Shown: one piece after another, positions 24,793 to 34,672 of the stretch
Position numbering within the stretch: the first letter of the stretch is position 1
Layout of the letters: the number at the start of each line of letters is the position of its first letter
Origin: Oceanibaculum nanhaiense
Lineage (GTDB): Bacteria > Pseudomonadota > Alphaproteobacteria > Oceanibaculales > Oceanibaculaceae
Assembly: GCF_002148795.1 (NCBI RefSeq)
Contig: NZ_MPOB01000001.1
Span: forward strand, 310,001-374,000
Reading direction: 5' to 3'
Length of the DNA stretch: 64,000 nucleotides
Position numbers and translations under genes: made by a program
The notes under the pieces: generated by a model
Seen by the model: the letters and a program-made list of their open reading frames with translations, nothing else
Database searches by the model: none
Told to the model about the DNA's origin: nothing

Positions 24793-25009
24793 TTTCTCTT
24801 TCTATACAGCCGGTTGCCGGCAGTGCTTCGGAACAAATGCATTCGACTTTTAGCGCAGTGTCAGCGATCTGGAAATCCATCCATAGGCGATGAAACAGAA
24901 AATTCATTTAAATATGGTAAACAAAACAAAGGATTTTATGAAATCGAATGCCGGTTTCGATAATGAATCCGGAATGTATTTAATCCTTGAACAAGAGAAT
25001 TCGGGGGTT

Positions 25010-26299
25010 TCAATTGCCTTTCTTAAGTGAAGCGAGGGCACGCCAGCCAATATCCTGACGGCAGAAGCCTTCCGGCCAGTCAATCTGGGCGATGGCGTCA
25101 TAGGCATTCTTCTGTGCCACCGCCAGATCGGCGCCCAGGGCGGTCACGCCCAGCACCCGGCCCCCGTTCGCCAACAACCGGCCTGCATCGTCGCGGGCGG
25201 TGCCGGCATGAAAGACGACGAGCCTGGTATTGTCCGCCAGCGCGTCCAGCCCCCGGATCTCCGTACCCTTCTTGTAGCTGCCGGGATAGCCGTTGCTGGC
25301 CATCACCACGCACAATGCGGCGCTGTCGTGCCAGATCGGGTCGTACCTGTCGAGGCGCCCTTCGCCCGTCGCCATCAGGGCCGGCAGGATGTCGCTTTTC
25401 AGGCGCATCATCAGGACCTGGCATTCGGGGTCGCCGAAGCGGGCGTTGTATTCGATGAGGCGTGGCCCGGTTTCGGTGATCATCAGCCCGGCATAGAGCA
25501 CGCCGGTAAAGGGCGTGCCTTCCGCCTTCATGCCGGCGACGGTGGGACGGATGATCTCCGCCATGATGCGCTCGGCCATCGCCTTATTGACGATGGGGGC
25601 GGGCGAATAGGCGCCCATGCCGCCGGTGTTCGGGCCGGTATCGCCGTCGCCGACGCGCTTATGATCCTGCGCATTGCCGAAGGGGATCGCCGTCACGCCG
25701 TCGGACAGGGCGAAGAAGCTGGCCTCCTCGCCCTGCATGAATTCCTCAATGACGAGTTCCGCGCCGGCGCTGCCGAAGGCCTTGTCGGCCATCATCATGT
25801 CGATGGCGTCCAGCGCCTCCTGCTCGCTCATCGCGACCACCACGCCCTTGCCGGCGGCCAGCCCATCGGCCTTCACCACGATGGGCGCGCCCTGGGCGGT
25901 CACGAAGGCCCTGGCGGCGGCGATATCGGTGAAGCGGCCATAGGCGGCGGTCGGAATGTTATGGCGGGCGCAGAAATCCTTCATGAAGCCCTTGGAGCCT
26001 TCCAGCGCGGCGGCGGCCCGGCGCGGGCCGAAGGATTTGATCCCGGCCGCGTCCAGCGCATCGACCAGACCGGCGACCAGCGGCGCCTCCGGCCCGACCA
26101 CCACGAAGTCGATGGCATTCTCCGTGGCGAAGCGGACCAGCCCCCCGATATCCTCGGCGGCGATGGGCACGCATTCGGCAAGCTGCGCAATACCGGCATT
26201 GCCGGGAGCGCAATACAGCGTGTCGCACAGCGGCGAGGCGGCGAGCGCCCAGGCCAGCGCATGTTCCCGACCGCCCGAACCGACCAGAAGAAGCTTCAT
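25010..26299 (-). CDS. purD: Phosphoribosylamine-glycine ligase
   Basis: The 429-residue length is typical of PurD. It begins [19 protein letters not shown] and holds [34 protein letters not shown], the ATP-grasp [17 protein letters not shown] and [31 protein letters not shown] and [14 protein letters not shown]. It joins glycine to 5-phosphoribosylamine in purine synthesis. The ATG at 26299 follows ATGGAGAAAACGCC. Downstream (24793-25009) is an AT-rich spacer without a gene. The gene diverges from xseA. Confidence 0.97.
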   Translation of the reverse strand: MKLLLVGSGGREHALAWALAASPLCDTLYCAPGNAGIAQLAECVPIAAEDIGGLVRFATENAIDFVVVGPEAPLVAGLVDALDAAGIKSFGPRRAAAALEGSKGFMKDFCARHNIPTAAYGRFTDIAAARAFVTAQGAPIVVKADGLAAGKGVVVAMSEQEALDAIDMMMADKAFGSAGAELVIEEFMQGEEASFFALSDGVTAIPFGNAQDHKRVGDGDTGPNTGGMGAYSPAPIVNKAMAERIMAEIIRPTVAGMKAEGTPFTGVLYAGLMITETGPRLIEYNARFGDPECQVLMMRLKSDILPALMATGEGRLDRYDPIWHDSAALCVVMASNGYPGSYKKGTEIRGLDALADNTRLVVFHAGTARDDAGRLLANGGRVLGVTALGADLAVAQKNAYDAIAQIDWPEGFCRQDIGWRALASLKKGN

Positions 26300-26359
26300 G
26301 GCGTTTTCTCCATCACCGCCGAATTCCTTTCGCGTGGCGGGTCTTGTATCATACCGCGC

Positions 26360-27967
26360 ATGACATTCGACACTGTTCAGAACGCACCCAGTCCGGCCCC
26401 CGGTTCGCCTCCCGGCCCGACTCCCGGAAACGTCCCCGTCTTTTCCGTCGGCGAGCTGTCGCAGGCGGTGAAGCGCACTATCGAAGGCACCTTCGAGCGG
26501 GTGCGCGTGCGCGGCGAGATTTCCGGCTTCAAGCGCCACTCCTCCGGCCATCTCTATCTGTCGCTGAAGGATGATCAGGCGGTGCTGGCCGCCGTGTGCT
26601 GGCGCGGCCAGGCCGGCCGCCTGTCGATCCAGCCGGAAGACGGGATGGAGGTGATCTGCGTCGGCAAGCTCACCACCTATCCCGGCCAGTCGAAATATCA
26701 GCTGGTCATCGAGCAGATGGAGCTAGCCGGCGAAGGCGCGCTGCTGAAGCTGCTGGAGGAGCGCAAGCGCAAGCTGGCGGCCGAAGGCCTGTTCGCCGCC
26801 GAACGCAAGCGCGCGATTCCCTATCTGCCGCGCGTGATCGGTGTCGTGACCTCGCCGACCGGGGCGGTGATCCGCGATATCCTGCATCGGCTTGCCGACC
26901 GCTTTCCGCGCCATGTGCTGGTCTGGCCGGTGGCGGTGCAGGGCGAGGCCTCGGCGGCGCAGGTCGCGGCGGCCATACGCGGTTTCAACGCCTTGCCGGA
27001 GGACGGGCCTGTCCCGCGCCCCAACGTGCTGATTGTCGCGCGCGGCGGCGGTAGCCTGGAGGATCTCTGGGGCTTCAATGAGGAGATCGTGGTGCGCGCC
27101 GTGGTGGAGAGCGCGATCCCGGTGATCTCCGCCGTTGGACATGAGACGGACACGACGCTGATCGATTTCGCCGCTGACCGCCGCGCGCCGACGCCGAGCG
27201 CCGCCGCCGAGATGGCGGTGCCGGTCCGCGCCGATCTGGAAACCAGTATCCGCACCGCCGATCTGCGGCTGTTCCAGGCGATGGCGCGCGGTCTTGCCGA
27301 CCGGCGCAAATATCTCGACGCCATGGCGCGCGCGCTGGGCGATCCGCAGACCTTGCTGGGCACGGCGACACAGCGCCTCGATGTGGCTGCGGAACGGCTG
27401 GGCAACGGCCTTGCCGCCGGGCTGCGCCAGCGCCGGTCCGACGTTGCCGCGCGGGCCGCCCGCCTCGTCCATCCGCGCCAGCTGCTGGCCACCAAGGGGC
27501 AGGCGCTGGCCGCCGATGCGCGGGCGCTGGACCAGGCGATGGCCGGTCTGCTGGACCGACAGGCGGCGCGGCGCGACCGGGTGGCCGGACGGCTGCATCC
27601 GCGATTGTTCGAAGGCGAGCTGCGCGCCGCGGGCCAGAAGCTGACGCGTGCCGCCGATGGGCTGGAGCGTGCCGCCGCCCTGAAGCTGCGCGATGCCGCC
27701 ACGCCCTTGCGGATGTGGGCGGAGCGGCTGGAGAATGTGTCGTTCGAACGGGTGCTGCAGCGCGGCTATGTCATTGTGCGCGATACCGCCGGCCATGTCG
27801 TCGGGACTGCCGCCGCGACAACGGACGGGCAGGCGGTTCGTCTGCATTTCGCCGACGGCAAGGCGGATGCCGTCATTGGCGGCGCGGGCGAATCGCGAAA
27901 ACCCACCCGCCCGGCGGCGGCGAAACCCTCCTCTCCACCGCCTTTGAAACAGGGAACATTGCTGTGA
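26360..27967 (+). CDS. xseA: Exodeoxyribonuclease VII large subunit
   Basis: The 535-residue protein has the XseA OB-fold start ([46 protein letters not shown] region, about 25-70), then the catalytic core with [73 protein letters not shown], a helical coiled region and the C-terminal [15 protein letters not shown]. With XseB it degrades single-stranded DNA in repair. A Pro/Ser-rich tail of about 30 residues follows the core. Its stop overlaps the next start (GTGA). Confidence 0.96.
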   Translation: MTFDTVQNAPSPAPGSPPGPTPGNVPVFSVGELSQAVKRTIEGTFERVRVRGEISGFKRHSSGHLYLSLKDDQAVLAAVCWRGQAGRLSIQPEDGMEVICVGKLTTYPGQSKYQLVIEQMELAGEGALLKLLEERKRKLAAEGLFAAERKRAIPYLPRVIGVVTSPTGAVIRDILHRLADRFPRHVLVWPVAVQGEASAAQVAAAIRGFNALPEDGPVPRPNVLIVARGGGSLEDLWGFNEEIVVRAVVESAIPVISAVGHETDTTLIDFAADRRAPTPSAAAEMAVPVRADLETSIRTADLRLFQAMARGLADRRKYLDAMARALGDPQTLLGTATQRLDVAAERLGNGLAAGLRQRRSDVAARAARLVHPRQLLATKGQALAADARALDQAMAGLLDRQAARRDRVAGRLHPRLFEGELRAAGQKLTRAADGLERAAALKLRDAATPLRMWAERLENVSFERVLQRGYVIVRDTAGHVVGTAAATTDGQAVRLHFADGKADAVIGGAGESRKPTRPAAAKPSSPPPLKQGTLL

Positions 27968-28881
27968 TCCGTCTGCTGCTTGCCCTGTTGATCCTGTGTG
28001 CGCCTACCGTCCCGGCCTTCGCCCAGAACGCCCAGCTCTCGCTGGAGGGAAAACCCGTCCAGGGCGGGTTGATGCGCGGCAAGACCGTGCCGGGCGCCAG
28101 CGTGCTGTTCGACGGTAAGACCATGCGGGTCGCCGAGGATGGACTCTTCCTGATCGGCTTCGGCCGTGAGGCGCCACCAGAAATGCAGGTTGAGGTCACG
28201 CTGCCCTCCGGCCGTACCGTCAGCCGCACGCTGCAGGTGGAACAGCGCAGCTACGACATCCAGCGCATCGACGGGCTGCCGCAGACCATGGTCACGCCGC
28301 CGCCGGAGCTGCTGGCGCGCATCCGGGCGGAGAATGCGGAGATCAAGCGGGCGCGGGAACTGGATACCAGCGTGCCGTTCTTCCGCAGCGGCTTCATCTG
28401 GCCGGCGCTGGGGCGCATCAGCGGGATTTATGGCTCGCAGCGCATCCTGAACGGACAGCCGCGCCAGCCGCATTTCGGCATCGACATCGCCGCCCCCAGG
28501 GGCACCCGCGTCGTGGCTCCGGCCGATGGTGTGGTGGCGCTGGTCCATCCCGATATGTATTACACCGGCGCCACCATCGTGATCGATCATGGCCACGGCC
28601 TCAGCTCCGCCTTCCTGCATCTCGACGAGACCTATGTCGAGGTCGGCGAGATCGTGCGTCAGGGCCAGCGCATCGCCACGGTGGGGTCCAGCGGCCGCTC
28701 CACCGGCGCGCATCTCGACTGGCGGGTTAATCTGTTCGACATAAGGCTGGACCCTGCCTTGCTCACCGGGCCGATGCCGAGGGCGGGCAATGGGGCACCG
28801 GGTGCGGGCGATTCTAGTCCGGCCAGCGGCGGTGCAGCCAAAGCCACTGCCCCGGGCGCTGCCGCACCCAGGACTCAATAA
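27964..28881 (+). CDS. M23 family metallopeptidase, exported
   Basis: The 305-residue product starts with a signal peptide (LLLALLILCAPTVPAFA) from a GTG that overlaps the xseA stop. An Ig-like N-terminal domain (about 25-100) is followed by a complete M23/LytM peptidase: QPHFGIDIAAPRGTRVVAPADG with the zinc His and Asp, SAFLHLDETYVEVGE and GAHLDWRVN with the HxD/W zinc site. It should cut cell-wall peptide bonds in the periplasm. The C-terminal 25 residues are Ala/Gly/Pro-rich and overlap, by 68 bases, the convergent acyltransferase gene. Confidence 0.9.
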   Translation: MIRLLLALLILCAPTVPAFAQNAQLSLEGKPVQGGLMRGKTVPGASVLFDGKTMRVAEDGLFLIGFGREAPPEMQVEVTLPSGRTVSRTLQVEQRSYDIQRIDGLPQTMVTPPPELLARIRAENAEIKRARELDTSVPFFRSGFIWPALGRISGIYGSQRILNGQPRQPHFGIDIAAPRGTRVVAPADGVVALVHPDMYYTGATIVIDHGHGLSSAFLHLDETYVEVGEIVRQGQRIATVGSSGRSTGAHLDWRVNLFDIRLDPALLTGPMPRAGNGAPGAGDSSPASGGAAKATAPGAAAPRTQ

Positions 28882-29707
28882 GCGCGGTACAGGCCGCGGT
28901 CAGTGTCGCGATGTCGGTCTTGCGGTCGCCGCTGTCCGGCAGGTCCATCGGCGGATAGGCGGTGATGCGGAAGCGGCACCCCTCCAGCCGCTCGATGCGT
29001 GCCGGAATCAGCGGGCAGCGGTAGCGCAGCGCGAAGCTGGCGAGCGCCGTGCCGGTCATTGCGTCATGGCCGAAGAAGGGCACCGGGATGCCCTCGTTCA
29101 TCTTCTGGTCGATCAGCAGGCCGACATGGCCGTTCGCGCGCATGGTGCGGAGAATCGCCTCCGCCCCGTCGCGCCCCTTCTGCACCAGCTCGCCGTCTAT
29201 GCTGTGCCGGCCCCACAGGATGATGCGGTTGATCAGCGGGTTGTTGGCGGCGCGGTATATCCGTGTCAGCGGCAGGCCAAGCTGGCTGGCGGCCAGGCTG
29301 ACCAGCTCCCAATTGCCGATATGGGCGGAGAAGAACAGGCCGGGCAGGCTATCGTCGCGGGCCTTATGGATATGTTCCGCGCCGACGATCTCGATGCGCG
29401 GATCGTTCAGCAGGTCAAGGCGCGGCAGATGCGGGTATTCGCCGAGCAGCCGCCCGAGATTGTCCCACATGTCGCGGACGATGCCTTCGATCTCGGCGGC
29501 GGATTTTTCCGGAAAGGCCCGGCGCAGATTGTGCCGGGCGCGCCGTGAGACGCCGAGCCTGGGCCCCACTGTGCGGCCGATGGCGCCGCCCAGCGCCGAG
29601 GCCCAGCCCATCGGCAGCGCGGCCATTAGCCCGACAAAGGGCAGCAGAAATGCCGCTTGCAGCGGATAACGGATATAGCGGTTGAAGGGGCTGTAGCGGT
29701 CAGGCAT
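28814..29707 (-). CDS. LpxL/HtrB-type lipid A acyltransferase
   Basis: The 297-residue protein has an N-terminal membrane segment (about 14-45) and the LpxL/LpxM acyltransferase pattern: LRRAFPEKSAAEIEGIVRDMWDNLGR, GLFFSAHIGNWELVSLAA with the catalytic H-X4-E, TRIYRAANNPLIN, GHVGLLIDQKMNEGIPVPFFG and PLIPARIERL. It should transfer a secondary acyl chain to lipid A at the inner membrane. It is last in the msbA-DUF374-waaA-lpxK block and overlaps lpxK by eight bases. Whether it adds laurate, myristate or another acyl chain cannot be read from sequence. Confidence 0.88.
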   Translation of the reverse strand: MPDRYSPFNRYIRYPLQAAFLLPFVGLMAALPMGWASALGGAIGRTVGPRLGVSRRARHNLRRAFPEKSAAEIEGIVRDMWDNLGRLLGEYPHLPRLDLLNDPRIEIVGAEHIHKARDDSLPGLFFSAHIGNWELVSLAASQLGLPLTRIYRAANNPLINRIILWGRHSIDGELVQKGRDGAEAILRTMRANGHVGLLIDQKMNEGIPVPFFGHDAMTGTALASFALRYRCPLIPARIERLEGCRFRITAYPPMDLPDSGDRKTDIATLTAACTALIESWVRQRPGQWLWLHRRWPD

Positions 29708-30701
29708 CGCCCTGCTCTGCTGTGAACAGGCCGGTCAGCAGCGCTGTCAGCGCAGCCTCGTCCTGCCAGGTCAGCGCAATGTCCAGAACCGCGATGCCGT
29801 CCCGCCGGCCGGGCGGCAGACGGACCCAGTCCTTGCGGGTGGTCACCGGCAACAGCCCGGCATCGCGCGCCTGTTGCAGGATCGCATCGATTTCTGCCGC
29901 GCCATAGGGATGGTGGTCGGGGAAGGGCTTGCTCTCCGCGATCTCGGCGCCCGCCTCGCGCAGACTCTCGAAGAATTTCTCCGGCCGGCCAATGCCGGCG
30001 AACGCCAGCACGCGGCGGCCGGAGAGATCGGTCCCGCCGGGATCGCTTTCAGGGGCGGGTGTCAGCCGGGCGCGCAGGATCGGCAGCGCATTGCCGACCT
30101 GGGCGGCGGCCCCGGTGCGGTCCTCGCCGATCAGCACGACCGCCTGAGCATGCGCGAGGCCTTCGGCCACCGTCTCCCGCAGCGGCCCGGCAGGCAGCAG
30201 CAACCCGTTGCCGAAGCCATAGCCGCCATCGACCACGATCAGCGACAGGTTCTTGGCGAGCGACGGATTCTGGAACCCGTCATCCATGATAATGGCCTTG
30301 GCACCGGCAGCGATTGCGGCTCTGGCACCCGCCACCCGGTCGCCCGCCACCCAGGTCGGGGCGGCCTCGGCCAGCAGCAGCGGTTCGTCGCCGACATCGG
30401 CGGCACCATGCGCGCCGGGATCGACACGCACCGGGCCAGTCAGCTTGCCGCCATGCCCGCGCGTCAGGAAATGCGCCGCGATACCCTGGCGCTGAAGCAT
30501 CGCCATGATGGAGAGGGCGACCGGCGTCTTGCCGGCGCCGCCAGCGACCAGATTGCCGATGCAGATCACCGGCACCGTCGCCGTCCAGGGCTGTGCCGTG
30601 CGTGCCCGGCAGCGCGCCGCCCAGCCATAGGCGGTGGCGGCGGGTGACAGCAGCAGGCTGCGCCAGTCCCTGCGGCGTTGCCAGAAATCGGGTGCGCGCA
30701 T
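29700..30701 (-). CDS. lpxK: Tetraacyldisaccharide 4'-kinase
   Basis: The 333-residue length is typical. The Walker A GNLVAGGAGKTPVA is at about 50-63, followed by HFLTRGHGGKL, DVGDEPLLLAE, IIMDDGFQNPSL (Walker B/DGFQ motif), IVVDGGYGFGNGLLLPAGPLRE and PEKFFESLREAGAE. LpxK phosphorylates the lipid A precursor at the 4' position using ATP at the inner membrane. It lies 14 bases after waaA and overlaps the LpxL-like gene, inside the lipid A operon. Confidence 0.96.
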   Translation of the reverse strand: MRAPDFWQRRRDWRSLLLSPAATAYGWAARCRARTAQPWTATVPVICIGNLVAGGAGKTPVALSIMAMLQRQGIAAHFLTRGHGGKLTGPVRVDPGAHGAADVGDEPLLLAEAAPTWVAGDRVAGARAAIAAGAKAIIMDDGFQNPSLAKNLSLIVVDGGYGFGNGLLLPAGPLRETVAEGLAHAQAVVLIGEDRTGAAAQVGNALPILRARLTPAPESDPGGTDLSGRRVLAFAGIGRPEKFFESLREAGAEIAESKPFPDHHPYGAAEIDAILQQARDAGLLPVTTRKDWVRLPPGRRDGIAVLDIALTWQDEAALTALLTGLFTAEQGDA

Positions 30702-30715
30702 GATCCCTTCCCCCC

Positions 30716-32014
30716 TCAGGCTGGCAGCCGGGCGAGGACCGGCGCCAGTGCGGTCATTGCCCGGTCCAGCACGCCGGCATGCGCGTGCGCCACCCGACTG
30801 GCGGCGTCGGCGAGGCGATGCCGCTCGGCTGGCGCGGTGAACAAATTTTCCACCGTTTCGGCCAAGGCCTCGGGCGTGGCGACAATGCGTGCCGCGTCAG
30901 CCTCGGCCAGCGCCTCGGCCATCTCCAGATTATTGCGCATGTCCGGCCCGTGCAGGATGGCGCAGCCGAAATGCGCCGGCTCCAGCGGATTATGACCACC
31001 GCGCCGTGTCAGCGAACCGCCGACGAAAACAATGCCGGCGCCGCCATCGGCCTGCTCGCCCGCGAGGGTGAAGAAAAGTCCCATCTCGCCCAGCGTATCA
31101 GCGACATACACGGCGCAGGCCGGTGTCGGCAGCGTGTCCAGCGACCGCCGCGCGGTGGGCAGGCCGCCCTGTTCCGCCAGCGCCGCGATCTCCGCCCCCC
31201 GCTGGGGATGGCGCGGCACGATGATGGTGAGCAGATCGGGCCGATGCACGGCCAGCCGGCGATGCGTGTCGAGCGCTGCCTGTTCCTCCCCCTCATGCGT
31301 ACTGGCAGCCAGCCAGAAGGGCCGGCCGGCGACGGCCGCGCGCAGCGCGTCGCGTGCCTCGGGTGCCGCAGGCAGCGGGGCGGCGGCGAATTTCAGATTG
31401 CCGGTGACCTCCACCACCCGGGCGCCCAGCGCGCGGAAGCGGTTGGCCTGTTCCGCGTTGCGGGCGAGGCACAGATCGAAGCGCCCCAGCACCGCGCGGG
31501 CCAGTCCCGGCAGGATTCCCCAGCGCCGCGCCGAGCGGTCGGACATCCGGGCATTCACCAGCACCATCGGGATACCGCGCGCCGCGGTGGCGGCGATTAG
31601 CGCCGGCCACAGCTCCGATTCGACCCAGAGGGCGAGGTCGGGCCGCCAGTGATCAAGGAAGGCGGCGACCCAGCCCGGCCGGTCCACCGGCACGAACTGG
31701 TGGCGTGCCGCGGGAGGCAGCCGGTCACGCAGCAGTGCGGCCGAGGTCACCGTTCCGGTGGTGACAAGCACCTGCAGGCCGGGGCGGGTGGCCAGCAGCC
31801 GGTCGATCAGGATCAGCGCCGAGGCGGCCTCGCCGACGCTTGCGGCATGCAGCCAGACCAGCGCCCCGTCCGGGCGGGGCAGGGAGGCCTGGCCGCGGCG
31901 CTCCGGCAGCCGTTCCGCATCCTCCTTGCCCTGCCGCAGCCGGCGGCCGAGATAAGTCTCGATCAGCGGCCCGGCGGCGGTGCCAATACAGCGATAGGCG
32001 GCCAGAAAACTCAT
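30716..32014 (-). CDS. waaA: 3-deoxy-D-manno-octulosonic acid transferase
   Basis: The 432-residue protein has the GT30 KdtA/WaaA pattern: an N-terminal membrane segment, LVWLHAASVGEAASALILIDRL (about 52-73), LVTTGTVTSAALL, LALWVESELWPALIAATAARGIPMVLVNARMSDRS, VTGNLKF, WLAASTHEGEE, IIVPRHPQRG, LGEMGLFFTLA and FVGGSLTRRGGHNPLEPA. It adds Kdo to lipid A precursor; one or two residues cannot be decided here. Its start overlaps the DUF374 acyltransferase stop by four bases, and lpxK follows. Confidence 0.96.
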   Translation of the reverse strand: MSFLAAYRCIGTAAGPLIETYLGRRLRQGKEDAERLPERRGQASLPRPDGALVWLHAASVGEAASALILIDRLLATRPGLQVLVTTGTVTSAALLRDRLPPAARHQFVPVDRPGWVAAFLDHWRPDLALWVESELWPALIAATAARGIPMVLVNARMSDRSARRWGILPGLARAVLGRFDLCLARNAEQANRFRALGARVVEVTGNLKFAAAPLPAAPEARDALRAAVAGRPFWLAASTHEGEEQAALDTHRRLAVHRPDLLTIIVPRHPQRGAEIAALAEQGGLPTARRSLDTLPTPACAVYVADTLGEMGLFFTLAGEQADGGAGIVFVGGSLTRRGGHNPLEPAHFGCAILHGPDMRNNLEMAEALAEADAARIVATPEALAETVENLFTAPAERHRLADAASRVAHAHAGVLDRAMTALAPVLARLPA

Positions 32015-32742
32015 GGTGCCGGCTCCAGCTCCGGCGCCTTGTGCGGCAGCGGCGCCGGCTCGATGGGTGTGTGGCCCATGCGCCGGTCGGCCTCGGCGCT
32101 CAGCCGGTTCAGCGCTGTCTCGATGGCCAGCCGGCCGGTCTCGAGGGTGTCATGGTCGGTACTGGACGGCAGCAGGATCGGCTCGCCCCAGACGATGACG
32201 CCGCGCCCGAAGGGCAGGGGCAGGATGAAACGGTCCCAGCTGCGAAGAACCTGGCAATGGCTGATGGCGGCGGACACCGGAATGACGGGAACCCGGGCCA
32301 CTGCGGCCGCCAGCACCAGCCCGCCGGCGGCGCGCATGCGCGGCCCGCGCGGTCCGTCCGGGGTGATCGCCACGATACGGCCCGACCGCAACGTACGGAT
32401 CACGCCACGCAGCGCCGTGACCGCGCCGCGCGAAGTGGAGCCCTCGATGGTCCCCATGCCGAGATGGCTGATGACCGTCGAGATGAACCGGCCGTCGCCA
32501 TGCCGGGAAATCAGCACCTCGACCGGAATCTCGCGTGGCCAGGTCGGGGCGACCAGCATCATCCGCCCATGCCAGAAGCAGCCGAGAAAGGGCTGGCCAT
32601 TGTCCCAGTGGCGGCGGGGATGCTCTTCGCCGACGATCTCCCAGCGCGTGGTCCAGGAGGCGAACCGCATGTAGCAGGAGGCCAGCCGGCATATGAGGGA
32701 CCGCACCGCCGTGCTGCGCAGCATCTTCTTGAGCAGGCGCAT
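32011..32742 (-). CDS. DUF374 family lysophospholipid-acyltransferase-like protein
   Basis: The 243-residue product has PFLGCFWHGRMMLVAP (about 52-66, the H-G-R form of the acyltransferase block), VLISRHGDGRFISTVISHLGMGTIEGSTSRGAV and IAITPDGPRGPRMRA, the DUF374 signature. DUF374 genes sit almost always in Kdo/lipid A operons, and a role in modifying LPS lipids is assumed but unproven. It overlaps waaA by four bases and follows msbA by six, so it is well embedded in the operon. Confidence 0.9.
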   Translation of the reverse strand: MRLLKKMLRSTAVRSLICRLASCYMRFASWTTRWEIVGEEHPRRHWDNGQPFLGCFWHGRMMLVAPTWPREIPVEVLISRHGDGRFISTVISHLGMGTIEGSTSRGAVTALRGVIRTLRSGRIVAITPDGPRGPRMRAAGGLVLAAAVARVPVIPVSAAISHCQVLRSWDRFILPLPFGRGVIVWGEPILLPSSTDHDTLETGRLAIETALNRLSAEADRRMGHTPIEPAPLPHKAPELEPAP

Positions 32743-32748
32743 CGCGGC

Positions 32749-34617
32749 TTACGCCTTGGCCCGTCGCGCCGTCCGTGGCGGCGCGGCCGCGTGCGGGGGG
32801 GCGTCACTGAGCGGGGAAGTGGGCCCGGGGATAGGGTTGGCTTCCGGCGTGAACTGCAGGGCGTGAAGCCGGGCGTAAATCCCGTTCTTCGCCAGCAATT
32901 CGGCGTGGCTGCCCTGCTCGACGACCCGCCCCTGATCCATCACGAAGATGATGTCGGCATCGACGATGGTGGAGAGGCGATGCGCGATGACGATGCTGGT
33001 ACGCCCTGCCATCAGCTGTTTCAGCGCCGCCTGCACCAGCCGCTCGGACTGGGTGTCGAGCGCGGATGTCGCCTCGTCCAGCAGCAGGATCGGGGCGTTC
33101 TTCAGCATGGCGCGGGCAATCGCGATGCGCTGGCGCTGGCCGCCGGACAGTTTCACGCCGCGCTCGCCGACCATGGTGTCGTAGCCCTGCGGCAGATCGC
33201 GGATAAACTCGTCGGCCGCCGCGTTGCGGGCGGCGGTCATGATCGCCTCCTCGCTGGCATCCGGGCTGCCATAGGCGATGTTGGCGCGGATCGTGTCGTC
33301 GAACAGCATCACCTCCTGGCTGACCAGGGCGATGTTCCGGCGCAGCGAGGACAAGGTGACATCGCGGATATCGGTGCCATCGATGGTCACGCGGCCGGCC
33401 GTCACGTCATAGAAGCGCGGAATCAGGTTCAGCACCGTCGATTTGCCGGCCCCGGACAGGCCGACCAGGGCGGCCATCCTGCCGGCGGGCACGGCGAGGC
33501 TGACCTGGCGCAGCGCCGGGATACCGCCGTCATAGCTGAAATCGACCTGCTCCAGCCGTACCTCGCCGGCGGCGACGGCAAGCGGCTGCGCGTCCGGCCG
33601 GTCGACAATGCCCGGCTTCGTGTCCAGCACGTCGAAGATGCGGTGCGCGGCGGCCAGCCCTTCCTGCAGGTTGGCGTTCAGCGAGACCAGCCGCTTCAGC
33701 GGCTCATAGGCCAGCATCAGGGCTACGACGAAGGAGAAGAAGGAGCCGGTGGTGCGCGCACCCTCGATCACCTGCCAGCCGCCATAACCGATGACGACGA
33801 CGATGGCGATGCCGCCCAGCGTTTCCATAATCGGGTGCGATAGGCCGCGCGTGCGCGCCGCCTTGATGCCCAGCCTTGCCACGATATCCACCAGACGGCC
33901 GCCGCGCTCCGCCTCATAGGCTTCGGTCGTGTAGGCCTTCACATGGCGGATGCCCTGGAAGGTCTCGTCGAGATGGCTGGTCAGGCGCGACATTTCCGCC
34001 TGGGAATTGCCCGACACCTTGCGCATGCGCTTGCCGATGCGCGCAATCGGCAGGATCGCGGTCGGGAAGGCGAAGAAGGAGGCCAGCGCCAGCGCCCAGT
34101 CCTGATAGAACATGACGCCGATCAGCGCCAGCAGCGTCAGCAGATCCTTGCCGAAGCCGGTCAGCGTCTTGCCGACCGCCATATGCAGCAATGCGACATC
34201 GTTCATCATCCGGCTGATGAGCGCGCCGCTGGAGGTGGCGTGGAAGAAGGCGAGGTCGGCGTTCAGCAGATGCGAGAACAGGCGTTTGCGCACATCGGCG
34301 ACGATGCGCTGGGTCACCCCTTCCATCACCACCTGCTGGCCGAAATTGGCCAGCCCCTTCACCACGAAGGTGGCGAGCACGAAGCCGGCGACGAGGATGA
34401 GCTTGTCGCGGTCCTTGGCGGTGAACACCTCGTCCAGCACCGGCTCCATCAGCTTTGCCAGGGCGGCGGTGGAGCCGGCGACAAGCACCATCAGCACCAG
34501 CGCCAGGGCAAAGCGCGGCGCATAGCGCTTCACATGCTCGCGCAGCAGCCTCCCGACCAGCGCTTTGGTGGACGGGTTGAGAACCTTCTCCAGCGATGTG
34601 CCGGCAATCAACGTCAT
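32749..34617 (-). CDS. msbA: MsbA-type lipid A ABC transporter (permease-ATPase fusion)
   Basis: The 622-residue half transporter has six membrane helices (about 35-320) and a C-terminal ATPase with Walker A GLSGAGKST (about 395-403), Q-loop SQEVMLFDDTIRANIAYG, signature LSGGQRQR, Walker B ILLLDEATSALD and H-loop AHRLST. As first gene of the lipid A block it most likely flips lipid A-core across the inner membrane. A proline/alanine-rich tail of about 35 residues (PIPGPTSPLSDAPPHAAAPP) ends the protein and is unusual for MsbA. The ATG at 34617 gives the conserved start. Confidence 0.93.
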   Translation of the reverse strand: MTLIAGTSLEKVLNPSTKALVGRLLREHVKRYAPRFALALVLMVLVAGSTAALAKLMEPVLDEVFTAKDRDKLILVAGFVLATFVVKGLANFGQQVVMEGVTQRIVADVRKRLFSHLLNADLAFFHATSSGALISRMMNDVALLHMAVGKTLTGFGKDLLTLLALIGVMFYQDWALALASFFAFPTAILPIARIGKRMRKVSGNSQAEMSRLTSHLDETFQGIRHVKAYTTEAYEAERGGRLVDIVARLGIKAARTRGLSHPIMETLGGIAIVVVIGYGGWQVIEGARTTGSFFSFVVALMLAYEPLKRLVSLNANLQEGLAAAHRIFDVLDTKPGIVDRPDAQPLAVAAGEVRLEQVDFSYDGGIPALRQVSLAVPAGRMAALVGLSGAGKSTVLNLIPRFYDVTAGRVTIDGTDIRDVTLSSLRRNIALVSQEVMLFDDTIRANIAYGSPDASEEAIMTAARNAAADEFIRDLPQGYDTMVGERGVKLSGGQRQRIAIARAMLKNAPILLLDEATSALDTQSERLVQAALKQLMAGRTSIVIAHRLSTIVDADIIFVMDQGRVVEQGSHAELLAKNGIYARLHALQFTPEANPIPGPTSPLSDAPPHAAAPPRTARRAKA

Positions 34618-34672
34618 CGCATCTGCGACGCCTGTGCGGCGCCGTCCATCCTGTTGGCTGTGTGAATGTCGA

